From Acidobacteriota bacterium (GTDB lineage: Bacteria; Acidobacteriota; Thermoanaerobaculia; Multivoradales; JAHZIX01): 59,465 bases of DNA. Made by a program: the position numbers and the translations under genes. How positions within the stretch are numbered: position 1 is the stretch's first letter; every line of letters starts with the position of its first letter. This document shows, piece after piece, positions 32,567 to 42,413 of the stretch. A model generated the notes under the pieces. It made no database searches, had not been told where the DNA came from, and worked only from the letters and a program-made list of their open reading frames with translations. Where the stretch lies: NCBI GenBank assembly GCA_034211275.1, contig JAXHTF010000020.1, positions 1-59,465 on the forward strand, given 5' to 3'.

Positions 32567-32703
32567 GCCCCGGGATCAATCCCGGGGCTACCCAGGACAC
32601 CGCCGGATGAATCCGGCTCCCAGAGCCTACTCACCTATAGCCTCCCCTCCGGAGCCAGCGAAGCTGGCGGCGTTTGAGTAGCCCGGGGATTGGATCCCCG
32701 GGC
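32567..32703. repeat. Pair of related GC-rich palindromes
   Basis: Two hairpins with 10-bp perfect stems: GCCCCGGGAT/ATCCCGGGGC at 32567-32588 (2-nt loop) and GCCCGGGGAT/ATCCCCGGGC at 32681-32703 (3-nt loop). Their stems are variants of each other, so they are probably copies of one repeat family. Confidence 0.8.
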
Positions 32704-32761
32704 GGAGGTGCCGAGATCAACATCCTTTCCCACTACCCTCACCCTCTCCGTCATTCCTTTC

Positions 32762-32787
32762 GTCATTCCCGCGAACGCGGGGGTGAC
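32762..32787. repeat. Interspersed hairpin repeat (GTCATTCCCGCG type)
   Basis: GTCATTCCCGC-GAA-CGCGGG with closing GGTGAC forms a hairpin. Sequences of this type recur in intergenic DNA of many unrelated bacteria, where they are read by mistake as VIPANAG peptides. Confidence 0.7.
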
Positions 32788-32877
32788 CAGCTTCCCAGTG
32801 CTCACGAGTAGGAAACACGAGCCCTCAGCTTCTTCCAGCCAGCGTCAGGTCCGAACACGCCCCAGGGAGACAGATCT

Positions 32878-32906
32878 TTGACCAGGTGCGTGAATTCTGC
32901 TAGAGA
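32878..32906 (+). promoter_or_regulatory. Candidate sigma-70 promoter for the cyclophilin gene
   Basis: TTGACC (32878-32883) matches five of six -35 positions. After a 17-nt spacer comes TAGAGA, a weak -10, preceded by TGC as in extended -10 promoters. The leader to the ATG would be about 105 nt. Confidence 0.4.
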
Positions 32907-33017
32907 TACTGGACGCCGGTCAGCCTTGTCAGGCTTGCCGAGGCAAGACTACTCGATTGAGTCAACCCGAAGAGGCCCAACCCAAACGGCCCGATCCCAA
33001 GAGGAGAATCTGACGCG

Positions 33018-33710
<693 letters not shown>

Positions 33711-33722
33711 TTCGCTAGCGGC

Positions 33723-33766
33723 TGCCGGCTCCTGTCGCTCCGCGTCCGCGGGCGAGGGAGCCGGCA
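33723..33766. terminator. Hairpin between convergent genes, possible bidirectional terminator
   Basis: TGCCGGCTCC (33723-33732) and GGAGCCGGCA (33757-33766) form a perfect 10-bp stem with a 24-nt GC-rich loop, between the ends of the cyclophilin and dihydroorotate dehydrogenase genes. There is no T-tract, so it may act as a Rho-assisted or structural terminator. Confidence 0.5.
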
Positions 33767-33803
33767 CCTGCTCCGCCTCCTCTCCCTCAGCCCTGCCTCT
33801 CCC

Positions 33804-34946
33804 TCAAGTCTCAGTCCGCAGCAGATCCGCGTAGAGATTCCGGTAGAGCTCGTCGCCGTGAAGCGCGAAGGCCTCGAAGTAGGCCGTGTACCACTGCACC
33901 AACGAGGCTCCCGCGTCGAGGGAACGCCGCACGTCCTGGGCGTCCTCCACGCCACCGGTACGCACGATGTGGAATTCCCGCCCCAGGCCACAGCGCTCTC
34001 GGTGCTCCGCCGCCGCCGACACCAGCCGCAGAGAAGCCTCCTTCAACGGCCGGCCGCTGACGCCGCCGCCGAAATGATGAGTGAAGTAGCGGTAGAGGGC
34101 CTGCTCCTCCGGCGCGATGTGCTGGCGGTGGGCGGCATAGTCGGTGGAGGTATTGCCGAAGTTGACGCCGTCGTAGCCGTGCTCGAAGAGCAGATCCAGG
34201 ACCCGCGGCACCAGCGCCGGCGCCAGATCGCAGGAGAGCTTCACCACCACCGGCGGCTGTCCGGATCCTGCGGGGAAATGCTCTCGAAGCCTCGCCAGGC
34301 GCCGCCCCATCGCCCCGAGATTCCCGTCGCCGGCCTCCACCGCTTCGGTGTTGGGGCAGCTCTCGTTGACTTCCAGGAAGTCCACCGCGGCTTCGGCATA
34401 GGCCTTCATCCCCCGCGCCAAGGCTTCCAGCGCCGGTGCTTCGTCGAGCTCCGGCGGCGCTCCCAGGCTCGCCCCCACGGGGCATCCCGGTCGCCGGTCC
34501 AAACCCTTCAGCAGCCGCGCTACGGCGAGATCGCCGGGGTTGGGCAAGCCGAGCCAGTTGGAAGCGGCACCGGAGCGCGGGTAGGGAGCGAAGGGCCGCC
34601 GATGGTGCCCCTTGCGGTTGCCGCCCCGGGGCAGGGCGGTGGTGGTGCCGGCGAGGAAGAAGCCCGCTCCCTGCCCCGCCACCACCTCATACCCCTGGCC
34701 ATCCTTGAACATCCCGGCGGCGTTGCCCAGGGGCGACGGGAAGGTCACTCCCCAAAGCTCGGTGGCAAGCTGGGCAGGAGTCTGCCCGTAGGGCTCCGGG
34801 ATCTGCGGCGGCCGGCGGCGCACGAAGGCGGAGAGGAAGCGCTCCCGGCCGCGGGAATAGAGGTCCACCGCCAGCGGCGTCGGCAGCCGCACCAGGAGCG
34901 GCCGCAGATGGTGTTCGAGGCGCGCCAGAGTCTTGGTTCCGAGCAT
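33804..34946 (-). CDS. pyrD: Dihydroorotate dehydrogenase-like flavoenzyme
   Basis: A 380-residue TIM-barrel flavoprotein. The N-terminal extension (about residues 1-65, with Arg-rich amphipathic helices) and LWGVTFPSPLGNAAGMFKD resemble the membrane-associated class 2 enzymes that pass electrons to quinone. The active-site loop, however, reads NESCPNT (residues 194-200), with Cys197 where class 2 enzymes have a serine base; Cys is the base in class 1 enzymes. FMN-phosphate contacts are suggested by RTGGVEDAQDV and SLVQWYTAYF. The reaction would be oxidation of dihydroorotate to orotate in pyrimidine synthesis, but the mixed features leave some doubt about class and even substrate. ATG 34946 is the first codon before the conserved part. 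Confidence 0.8.
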   Translation of the reverse strand: MLGTKTLARLEHHLRPLLVRLPTPLAVDLYSRGRERFLSAFVRRRPPQIPEPYGQTPAQLATELWGVTFPSPLGNAAGMFKDGQGYEVVAGQGAGFFLAGTTTALPRGGNRKGHHRRPFAPYPRSGAASNWLGLPNPGDLAVARLLKGLDRRPGCPVGASLGAPPELDEAPALEALARGMKAYAEAAVDFLEVNESCPNTEAVEAGDGNLGAMGRRLARLREHFPAGSGQPPVVVKLSCDLAPALVPRVLDLLFEHGYDGVNFGNTSTDYAAHRQHIAPEEQALYRYFTHHFGGGVSGRPLKEASLRLVSAAAEHRERCGLGREFHIVRTGGVEDAQDVRRSLDAGASLVQWYTAYFEAFALHGDELYRNLYADLLRTET

Positions 34947-35031
34947 TGAAAAAGTGCCTCCCGGCGGGACTCTACCAGCCTCCGAAAGTCCCGCCCTGGA
35001 GAGAGCAGATGCTGCTACTCTTGACCACTCC

Positions 35032-36447
35032 ATGAGCCGCCACTCCACCCACCGCATCTGGCGCCCCCTCGCCATCGCCTTCTTCCTCACCACCGTCGCC
35101 GCCGGAGCGCTGTTGTTCTGGTGGATTCGCCAGCCGGAGGCGCCGACGGTGGAAGTACGCCATGAGCCTCTGCCCCGGCCGGTGCCCGTCGAGGCGGAAC
35201 CGGTGCTGCGCCTCGAGGCGGCGAGCTTCGAGCAGCTCCCGGGGTGGCGGGAGGACCCCGCCGCGGAGGCCCTGCCGGCCCTTCGAGCCTCCTGCCGCCG
35301 GCTGCTGCGACTGCCCGCCCCTCGGCCCCTGGGCCCCGACGGCGTCGCCGGCACCGCCGGAGATTGGCGGCCGTTCTGCAGCGCCGTCGGAAGGATCGGC
35401 GCCGGGGATCACTCAGCCCTCCGCGCCCTGGTGGAACAACGCCTGCGCCCTTGGTCCACAGCTGACGGGTCCGCAGCAGACGGGTCCGCAGCTGACGGGT
35501 CCACAGCCGGCGGCGCGGGGCCGGAGAGCCGCCAGGGCCTGTTCACCGGCTATTACGAGCCCACGCTGCGCGGCAGCCGCCGGCGCCAGGGCGCCTACAC
35601 CGTGCCCCTCTACCGCCGCCCCAACGACATGTTGAGCATCGACCTCGGCAGCTTCCGGGAGGAATTCGCCGGCCGGCGGCTCACCGGACGGCTGGAAGGG
35701 CGCAAGGTGGTGCCCTTCCACGACCGCCAAGAGATCGATGCCGGAGCCCTCGGCGGCCGGGGGTTGGAGCTGGCGTGGGTGGACGACCCGGTGGCGGCCT
35801 TCTTCCTCCACATCCAGGGGTCCGGCCGGGTGGAGCTGGCGGAGGGGGGCGTGATGCGGGTGGGCTACGCCGGCCAGAACGGTCACCCCTACTACGCCAT
35901 CGGTCGTGAGTTGGTGGCCCGGGGAGAGCTGGCGGTGGAGGAGGTCTCGCTGCAATCCATCCGCGCCTGGCTCCACGACAACCCCCGGGAAGCGCGGCAG
36001 GTGCTGCACACCAACCCCTCCTACATCTTCTTCCGCGAGCTCAAAGGCCCCGGCCCCCTGGGTAGCGAGGGCACCGCCCTGACCCCCGGCCGATCCCTGG
36101 CGGTGGACCGCAGCTTCCACGCCATGGGGGTTCCCATGTGGCTCGATTCCACCTATCCCCAGGGCGCACCCACCTCCACCTCGGCCACCCCTGCGGCTCC
36201 GCAGGCCGAGGAGGAGTCCGAGCCCTCAGGACCGCCCCTCCAGCGCCTGCTGGTCGCCCAGGACACCGGCGGCGCCATCCATGGCCCGGTGCGCGGCGAC
36301 GTCTTCTGGGGCCCCGGCGCCGAAGCCGAAGAGATCGCCGGCCGCATGCGCCAGCAGGGGCGCCTGTGGGTGCTGCTCCCCCGCTCCGTCACGCCGCCGG
36401 CGGAGGTGCCGGTGCCTGCTACAGAGGCAGAGAACGGAGCCCGGTAG
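35032..36447 (+). CDS. mltA: Membrane-bound lytic murein transglycosylase A (MltA)
   Basis: A 471-residue periplasmic enzyme anchored by an N-terminal helix (about residues 11-33); there is no lipobox cysteine, unlike E. coli MltA. The MltA barrel includes GLFTGYYEPTLRGS, LAWVDDPVAAFFLHIQGSGR and VGYAGQNGHPYYAIG. The C-terminal 3D domain has VAQDTGGAIHGPVRGDVFWG, whose Asp is the catalytic acid. It cleaves the MurNAc-GlcNAc bond to form 1,6-anhydromuropeptides. An ADGSA tandem linker lies at about residues 143-158, and a Pro/Glu/Ser-rich insertion (ATPAAPQAEEESEPSGPP) sits inside the 3D region. It is divergent from the dehydrogenase gene, with 85 nt between starts. Confidence 0.93.
   Translation: MSRHSTHRIWRPLAIAFFLTTVAAGALLFWWIRQPEAPTVEVRHEPLPRPVPVEAEPVLRLEAASFEQLPGWREDPAAEALPALRASCRRLLRLPAPRPLGPDGVAGTAGDWRPFCSAVGRIGAGDHSALRALVEQRLRPWSTADGSAADGSAADGSTAGGAGPESRQGLFTGYYEPTLRGSRRRQGAYTVPLYRRPNDMLSIDLGSFREEFAGRRLTGRLEGRKVVPFHDRQEIDAGALGGRGLELAWVDDPVAAFFLHIQGSGRVELAEGGVMRVGYAGQNGHPYYAIGRELVARGELAVEEVSLQSIRAWLHDNPREARQVLHTNPSYIFFRELKGPGPLGSEGTALTPGRSLAVDRSFHAMGVPMWLDSTYPQGAPTSTSATPAAPQAEEESEPSGPPLQRLLVAQDTGGAIHGPVRGDVFWGPGAEAEEIAGRMRQQGRLWVLLPRSVTPPAEVPVPATEAENGAR
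35461..35505. repeat. 15-bp tandem repeat in mltA
   Basis: Three units of GCTGACGGGTCCGCA (the second and third each with one or two changes) encode the ADGSA linker. The period equals five codons. Confidence 0.85.
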
Positions 36448-36485
36448 GGTTTTGGTCAGTTGTTCGGTGGTCGTATAGGGAAGAA

Positions 36486-36691
36486 CCCTCACCCCCTCGA
36501 TCCCCCTCTCCCAGCCCCCCAACCCACCACCCGGTAGAGGGGGAAGCTCATCGAGCAGCACCGTGCCGAGCCTGAGCGATTCGAGCCGCAGCGGGACGAA
36601 CATTACCGAGCCGAGCTTTATAGGGATGGGCGGGGGCGTCCCTCTCCCGGTCGGGGGGCGGGAGGACTGGGAGAGGGAATGAGGGTGAGGG
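36486..36691. repeat. 206-bp inverted-repeat element
   Basis: The ends pair as CCCTCACCC (36486-36494) with GGGTGAGGG (36683-36691), then CCCTCTCCCAG (36504-36514) with CTGGGAGAGGG (36667-36677). Further inverted pieces lie inside (CCGGTAGAGGGGG against CCCTCTCCCGG). It starts 39 nt after the mltA stop. It resembles the CCCTCACCC/CTCTCCC intergenic repeats of many proteobacterial genomes. Confidence 0.75.
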
Positions 36692-36797
36692 CTCTGAAAA
36701 TCCCAGCCATGAAGATCCAGCCATAGGCCTGAGCCCCAACTCCAACGCGTGCTAGAGTTTCCCCGTACCTCGAAACTGAAACACCAGCACCATTTAG

Positions 36798-36955
36798 CAG
36801 CCCGTGGTAAAAGTCAGACGCCAGCGAGAGCGAGGAATTTTTCGTCGAATCAAGGCCGGAAAACCGCAGGCGATGCTGGTATCGGCGAGGTTTTCGAACG
36901 AAGATTCGGCGAAAAAGGGCCGCTCGTAGCGCGGCTCGACTTTTACCACGGGCTG
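36798..36955. mobile_element. MITE-like element with 18-bp perfect terminal inverted repeats
   Basis: CAGCCCGTGGTAAAAGTC (36798-36815) is repeated in perfect inversion at 36938-36955. The 122-bp interior is itself partly palindromic (TTTTTCGTCGAATC against GATTCGGCGAAAAA), and there is no open reading frame for a transposase. The size, perfect ends and noncoding interior fit a non-autonomous miniature inverted-repeat element. I see no clear target-site duplication. Confidence 0.7.
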
Positions 36956-36998
36956 TTAGCTCGTCGTTCTCCATCAGATGCCGCCCGAGGAGGACCCT

Positions 36999-38129
36999 AT
37001 GCCCCTGAATCTCAGCGACCGCCAGAAGAACGCCATCGGCACTGCCCTCACCCTGCTCGCCGCGGCGGTGATCATCGCTTCCATCGGGCTGCTCTTCTGG
37101 GCCATCGGCGCCTTCTTCCAGCGCTTCTCCAATGTCTTCCTGCCGCTGGCGGTGGCGGCGGTGGCGGCGCTGGTGTTCAATCCCTACTTCGAATGGCTGC
37201 GCCGGCGGCTACACATGCCCACGGCGGTGGCGGTGGCGGTGGTCTTTCTGTCCGCGCTGATTCCGCTGACGGCGTTCTTCTGGTTTTTCGGCGCCCTGGC
37301 GGTGGAGCAGATCACCGAGCTGGTGAAGCAGGTCCCGGCGTGGTGGGAGAACGTCCGCGCCGAGATCCAACGACGGTTGCCGGAGATCCAGGACTTCTTC
37401 CAGAACAACCCCTGGGGACAGCGCATTCAAAGCGCGGTGCAGAACCAACAGGAGGCCATGCTCCAGGGCCTGAGCGAGGTGAGCAGCCGCGCCGCAGACT
37501 TCGGCGCCTTTGTGATGCGCAGTATCGGCACCCTGCTGGCCTGGGCGGTGCTGCCGGTCTACTTCGCCTTCTTTCTCATCGCCGAAATGCAAAAGCCGCG
37601 CAATCCGGAGGCCTTGCTGCCCTTCCTCAAGCAGGAGACCCGCCGCGACGTCATCTACCTGGTGCGGGAGTTCGTCAACATCATCGTCGCCTTCTTCCGC
37701 GGCCAGCTGCTGGTGGCCACCTTCCAGGGCCTGCTCTTCGCCGCCGGCTTCTCCATCGTGGGGCTCAAATACGGCTTCGTCCTGGGGCTGGTGCTGGGCT
37801 TCTTGAACATCATCCCGTACCTGGGCAGCATCGTCGGTCTGGGAGTGGCGCTACCCTTGGCGTATTTCCAGGACGACGGCGGATTGCTCAAAGTGGGGCT
37901 GGTACTTCTGGTCTTCACCATCGTGCAGATGATCGAGGGCTACATCCTGACTCCCAAGATCATGGGCGACCGCACCGGTCTGCATCCGGTGGCCATCATC
38001 GTGGCGGTGTTCTTCTGGGGCTCAGCCCTGGGCGGCATCTCGGGCATGATCCTGGCCATCCCCCTCACCGCTTTCCTGGTGGTCTTCTGGCGCCTGGCGC
38101 GGGAGAAGTACATCCAGGAAATGCTCTGA
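36999..38129 (+). CDS. AI-2E family transporter (PerM/TqsA-like)
   Basis: A 376-residue inner-membrane protein with about eight helices. Typical parts are the N-terminal pair of helices (IGTALTLLAAAVIIASIGLLFW), a long soluble helical segment with PAWWENVRAEIQRRLPEIQDFF, a later ALPVYFAFFLIAEMQK-like segment, LGFLNIIPYLGSIVGLGVALPLAY, and the C-terminal VQMIEGYILTPKIMGDRTGLHPVAII, a hallmark of the family. Members export autoinducer-2, other small molecules or ions. ATG 36999 is preferred because GAGGAGG lies 6 nt upstream; the ATG at 36978 lacks such a site. Confidence 0.9.
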   Translation: MPLNLSDRQKNAIGTALTLLAAAVIIASIGLLFWAIGAFFQRFSNVFLPLAVAAVAALVFNPYFEWLRRRLHMPTAVAVAVVFLSALIPLTAFFWFFGALAVEQITELVKQVPAWWENVRAEIQRRLPEIQDFFQNNPWGQRIQSAVQNQQEAMLQGLSEVSSRAADFGAFVMRSIGTLLAWAVLPVYFAFFLIAEMQKPRNPEALLPFLKQETRRDVIYLVREFVNIIVAFFRGQLLVATFQGLLFAAGFSIVGLKYGFVLGLVLGFLNIIPYLGSIVGLGVALPLAYFQDDGGLLKVGLVLLVFTIVQMIEGYILTPKIMGDRTGLHPVAIIVAVFFWGSALGGISGMILAIPLTAFLVVFWRLAREKYIQEML

Positions 38130-38149
38130 TCTAGCGCTGCAACAAAACA

Positions 38150-38175
38150 GCCCCGCTACCATCGGGCAGCGGGGC
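38150..38175 (-). terminator. Intrinsic terminator for the cysteine-rich protein genes
   Basis: Read on the minus strand, GCCCCGCT and AGCGGGGC form an 8-bp stem with a 10-nt loop, immediately followed by TGTTTTGTT. It lies 54 nt beyond the stop of the 38229-38543 gene. It can also fold on the plus strand, 20 nt after the AI-2E-type transporter stop. Confidence 0.7.
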
Positions 38176-38228
38176 CGCAATGCTCTACTCGCGGGATGAG
38201 CCGAGCTCCGTCGGCTCATCCGGGGAGC

Positions 38229-38543
38229 TCAAATACCGCCACAGACGAGGCCCAGACGGCCTCTGCTGCAAATACCGTCCGCCAATCCACCGTGAAGCCC
38301 ACAGGCCTGCTCGCCGGCCTGGCAGCACTCGCCGAAGGTCTCGTCGGGACAGAAGTAGCCGAAGCCGTAGCCGTCCTCGCATAGGAAGTCACACACGATC
38401 TCGTCGGCCTCCTGGGCGTTCCCCGCAGAGGTCGAGGGACCGTCCCCCGGGGCCTTGGCCTGCACCGCCGGTGGCGCCAGGACCAGCATCAACGCCGCCG
38501 CCCCCACCACCACTAAAGCCAGAGCTAAATAGAGCTTCCGCAC
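38229..38543 (-). CDS. Small secreted eight-cysteine protein, copy 1
   Basis: A 104-residue exported protein of unknown function. It starts at GTG 38543 with AAGGAGG six nt upstream. The signal peptide core is LYLALALVVVGAAALMLVLA, cut near VQA (residue 29). A short linker ending in AQEA precedes a cysteine-rich domain with Cys at residues 51, 55, 65, 73, 74, 81, 92 and 101, ending C-GGI. The framework is almost identical to the neighbouring gene at 38646-39029, which shows the two are tandem duplicates. The eight cysteines should form four disulfides in the periplasm or outside the cell. I do not recognise the family; it could be a toxin, a binding protein or a protease inhibitor, and nothing decides among these. 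Confidence 0.75.
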   Translation of the reverse strand: MRKLYLALALVVVGAAALMLVLAPPAVQAKAPGDGPSTSAGNAQEADEIVCDFLCEDGYGFGYFCPDETFGECCQAGEQACGLHGGLADGICSRGRLGLVCGGI

Positions 38544-38645
38544 ACTGCACCTCCTTGAAGATGGGACTGAATAGATACCAACTCCGGAGGCCGCCACCGA
38601 GCCTCTCTGGGAGGCCCGACGGGGGCCAATCCGAAAGCTAGGAGC

Positions 38646-39029
38646 TCAGATGCCGTCGCAGGTGTAGTTGACGCTGCCCTGCCAGCAGGAGCCCTCGTCG
38701 ACGCCACCGTGGTAGGACCAGCAGGCGTCCTCACCAATCTGGCAACAATCCGGGAAGCTGCCCAGCTTGCAGATGTAGGCGAGACCGGTGCCGTCGTCAC
38801 AGGTGATGGCGCAGAAGATCCCCGCCTCCTGGGCGCCGCCGGCACTGCCGGAGATCGAGCCCTGGGCGATGGGTTCCTGGGAGGCTGCTTGCTGGGAAAG
38901 AGATTGCTGAGAAGCGGGGCTGTCAGGGGTCGCAGCGGCGGATTGGGCTGCCGCTCCTTCCGCCGCCATCACCGACATGGATCCGGCCACCAACGTCAAC
39001 ACGGCCAGGGCATAGAAGAGCTTCTTCAT
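38646..39029 (-). CDS. Small secreted eight-cysteine protein, copy 2
   Basis: A 127-residue exported protein of unknown function, paralogous to the gene 102 nt downstream. The signal peptide (MKKLFYALAVLTLVAGSMSV) ends near MAA, and a Ser/Gln/Ala-rich linker of about 45 residues leads to a conserved AQEA. The cysteine-rich domain has Cys at 73, 77, 87, 95, 96, 103, 115 and 124 and ends C-DGI. Shared residues with copy 1 are the CCQ-x-GE-x-AC segment, GG before the sixth loop and the terminal GI. ATG 39029 has AGGAGGAGG upstream. The two genes are probably one transcript, ended by the terminator at 38150-38175. Confidence 0.78.
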   Translation of the reverse strand: MKKLFYALAVLTLVAGSMSVMAAEGAAAQSAAATPDSPASQQSLSQQAASQEPIAQGSISGSAGGAQEAGIFCAITCDDGTGLAYICKLGSFPDCCQIGEDACWSYHGGVDEGSCWQGSVNYTCDGI

Positions 39030-39349
39030 CGTAGTCCTCCTCCTCGTTCGAGGGTCCAAAGAAGGGCCACGCCAATGCACCCGAAGCCGGAGCGGTCACG
39101 CCCAAAGCCAAGAGGGGCCGCGAGGCCCTGATATCTCCCGCAAAGCAGAGATAAAGAATAGTTACTAAGGACACTATACCTATTTAGAGCAAGTTGCAAT
39201 TTCGCTCTCGCATCATAACGACACGCGGTGATGAGCCCTGGAAAATGAGACGTCCGCCGAATGCTTTGCGCTGGAACTAAGAGAAGGAGAAACTCAGTGC
39301 GAGCCCCGCCCCTGGATCGCGATCACTGGTCCCGACGAGGAGAGTCCCC
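39030..39349. other. Divergent promoter region, locally AT-rich
   Basis: No gene is supported. Around 39140-39240 the sequence is much richer in A and T than its surroundings, as expected for promoters of the two diverging genes. Confidence 0.5.
39173..39199 (-). promoter_or_regulatory. Possible sigma-70 promoter of the eight-cysteine genes
   Basis: On the minus strand TTGCAA (39199-39194) and TATAGT (39178-39173) look like -35 and -10 hexamers, but the spacer is 15 nt, shorter than the optimal 17. The leader would be about 140 nt. Confidence 0.35.
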
Positions 39350-40603
39350 ATGGATCTGGCCTATTTCATCACCACTCTGGGATTGATTCCCTACTTCACC
39401 TCCCGGGCCTTCATCCCCCTCTTCGCCACCGCCCTCACCGCCCGCTTCGGTCCGGACATGGGCTTTCTGGCCCAGGACGTGATGGGGATTCAGCTGCTCG
39501 AAGCGGTGCCCGCCTGGACCACCTCCAACACGGTGCTGTGGATCCTCGGCGGCTTCACCGTCCTCGAGATCCTGCTCAACAAGAACCCCGATCTGCGGGA
39601 GCTGCTCTCCCTCACCGACAGCCAGCTCAAGGGCCTGGCGGCCCTCAGCCTGTGCCTGGTGCTGGCCTCCGCGGAGCCGTCCCAGCTGGCGGCGCCGCTG
39701 GCCCAGGCGGGTCTCTTGGGCGACCTCTCCTTCGCCCACTTCTGGGCCCTCAGCGCCGGTGCCACAGTCTGGTTCTTGGCCACCCTGCGCAACGCCATCT
39801 ACGGCTTCCTGATGGAGATGGACGAGGACGACGACCTGGGGCTTCAGAAACTCCTGAGCTGGATGGAGGACGGCATCGGCTTCGTCGGCGTGCTCTTCGT
39901 GGTGATCCTGCCCATGGCGGCGCTGGCGGTGACCGGCGTCACGGTGCTGGGGCTCTATCTACTGCGCAAATATCTCGAGCATCGGGAGGAGAAGCAGAAG
40001 GTCCCCTGCCCCACTTGCGCCAGCCCCAACTCTCCCTGCGGCATCCACTGCGCGCAGTGCAACCAGCCCCGGACCGAGGTCCGGCAAGTGGGCTGGATGG
40101 GGACGGTGCGCCAAGCCGTGGCGACGGATCTGGAAGCCCACCGATTCCAGCTGCGGGCGCAGAAGCGTTGCCATCATTGCGGAGAGCGGCTGCGGGGGCG
40201 GCAGCTGGATCTCCAATGCCAGCTATGCCACAGCCCGTGCTTCGCCCACCGCGGCGAGCTGGAAGCCTACGTGCAATGCCTCCAGGGCACGCTGCCGCGG
40301 GCGCTGCTGATCCTGCTGGTCCTGGGGGCTATCCCGCTGGTAGGCCTGATCCCGGGGATCCTCTACTATCGGCTGTCGCTGATCTCCAGCCTACGACGCT
40401 ATCTGCCCCGCTCCACCCGCTTCTTCAGCCGCTGGCTGGTGCGGGGCATCAATCTGGTGCTCATCTGCCTGCAGCCGGTGCCCTTCTTCGGTGCCTTCAC
40501 CCTGCCGCTGCTCTGCCTGTCGAATTTCTGGATCTACCGCCACTTCCTGCTGCGGGAAGGGCAGGCGAAACTATCGCTGGAGGCTGCCGCTTCCGAGAGC
40601 TGA
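39350..40603 (+). CDS. Polytopic membrane protein with zinc-ribbon cytoplasmic insert
   Basis: A 417-residue protein I cannot assign to a characterised family. An N-terminal block of helices (from LAYFITTLGLIPYFTS to AALAVTGVTVLGLYLL) resembles DUF4126-type membrane proteins. Residues about 222-310 are soluble with paired CxxC motifs (CPTC, CAQC, CHHC, CQLC), the signature of one or two zinc ribbons. Two to three more helices follow (LLILLVLGAIPLVGLIPGIL and GINLVLICLQPVPFFGAFTL). ATG 39350 has GAGGAG seven nt upstream. The gene stands alone between divergent and convergent neighbours. Its role is unknown; the zinc ribbons suggest protein or nucleic-acid contacts. Confidence 0.7.
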   Translation: MDLAYFITTLGLIPYFTSRAFIPLFATALTARFGPDMGFLAQDVMGIQLLEAVPAWTTSNTVLWILGGFTVLEILLNKNPDLRELLSLTDSQLKGLAALSLCLVLASAEPSQLAAPLAQAGLLGDLSFAHFWALSAGATVWFLATLRNAIYGFLMEMDEDDDLGLQKLLSWMEDGIGFVGVLFVVILPMAALAVTGVTVLGLYLLRKYLEHREEKQKVPCPTCASPNSPCGIHCAQCNQPRTEVRQVGWMGTVRQAVATDLEAHRFQLRAQKRCHHCGERLRGRQLDLQCQLCHSPCFAHRGELEAYVQCLQGTLPRALLILLVLGAIPLVGLIPGILYYRLSLISSLRRYLPRSTRFFSRWLVRGINLVLICLQPVPFFGAFTLPLLCLSNFWIYRHFLLREGQAKLSLEAAASES

Positions 40604-40651
40604 GGAAGCGGCGAAAGCAGGCTGCCGAGACGGGCACCGGATCGTTGCGAT

Positions 40652-40669
40652 GGTGGGCTGGCGCCCACC
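40652..40669. terminator. Hairpin between convergent genes
   Basis: GGTGGGC (40652-40658) and GCCCACC (40663-40669) form a 7-bp stem with a 4-nt loop, 48 nt after the zinc-ribbon protein stop and facing the prfC stop. It has no T-tract, so the terminator call is weak. Confidence 0.35.
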
Positions 40670-40723
40670 CTACTCGCTCAGATCCAAAACTCGGGTGGTG
40701 ACTGCAGCGAGTCGTGAAATCGG

Positions 40724-42313
<1,590 letters not shown>

Positions 42314-42413
42314 GGGGATCTCCGCGGGGCCACCGCTCCTGGAACCGGGGCGGAAGGACGGATCCTAGCAGATGTGAAGATTGAGTCGATGGGAATCCGA
42401 TCTTGGCCGGACC

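Larger units (their letters stand above)
32469..33017. other. Divergent intergenic region with palindromes and a promoter
   Basis: No gene is supported here. A small open frame at 32690-32881 only translates the repeats (its VIPANAGVTS peptide is a signature of such translation). The region holds two strong palindromes, one CGCGGG-type hairpin and a sigma-70-like promoter facing the cyclophilin gene. A 14-nt hairpin (CTTGCC-GA-GGCAAG, 32934-32947) lies in the likely 5' leader. Confidence 0.7.
36448..36998. other. Gene-free spacer carrying two palindromic elements
   Basis: No coding sequence is supported. A 206-bp imperfect inverted-repeat element and a 158-bp MITE-like element fill most of it and are annotated separately. 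The MITE ends 43 nt before the AI-2E-family transporter start and so could supply promoter sequences. Confidence 0.7.

Noticed and set aside
32690-32881. Small plus-strand open frame of 63 codons
   Set aside because: It translates intergenic palindromes (VIPANAGVTS peptide) and has no ribosome binding site.
36798-36955. Palindromic element considered as an intrinsic terminator of mltA
   Set aside because: It lies 350 nt beyond the mltA stop, is too long, and has perfect 18-bp ends that fit a mobile element better.
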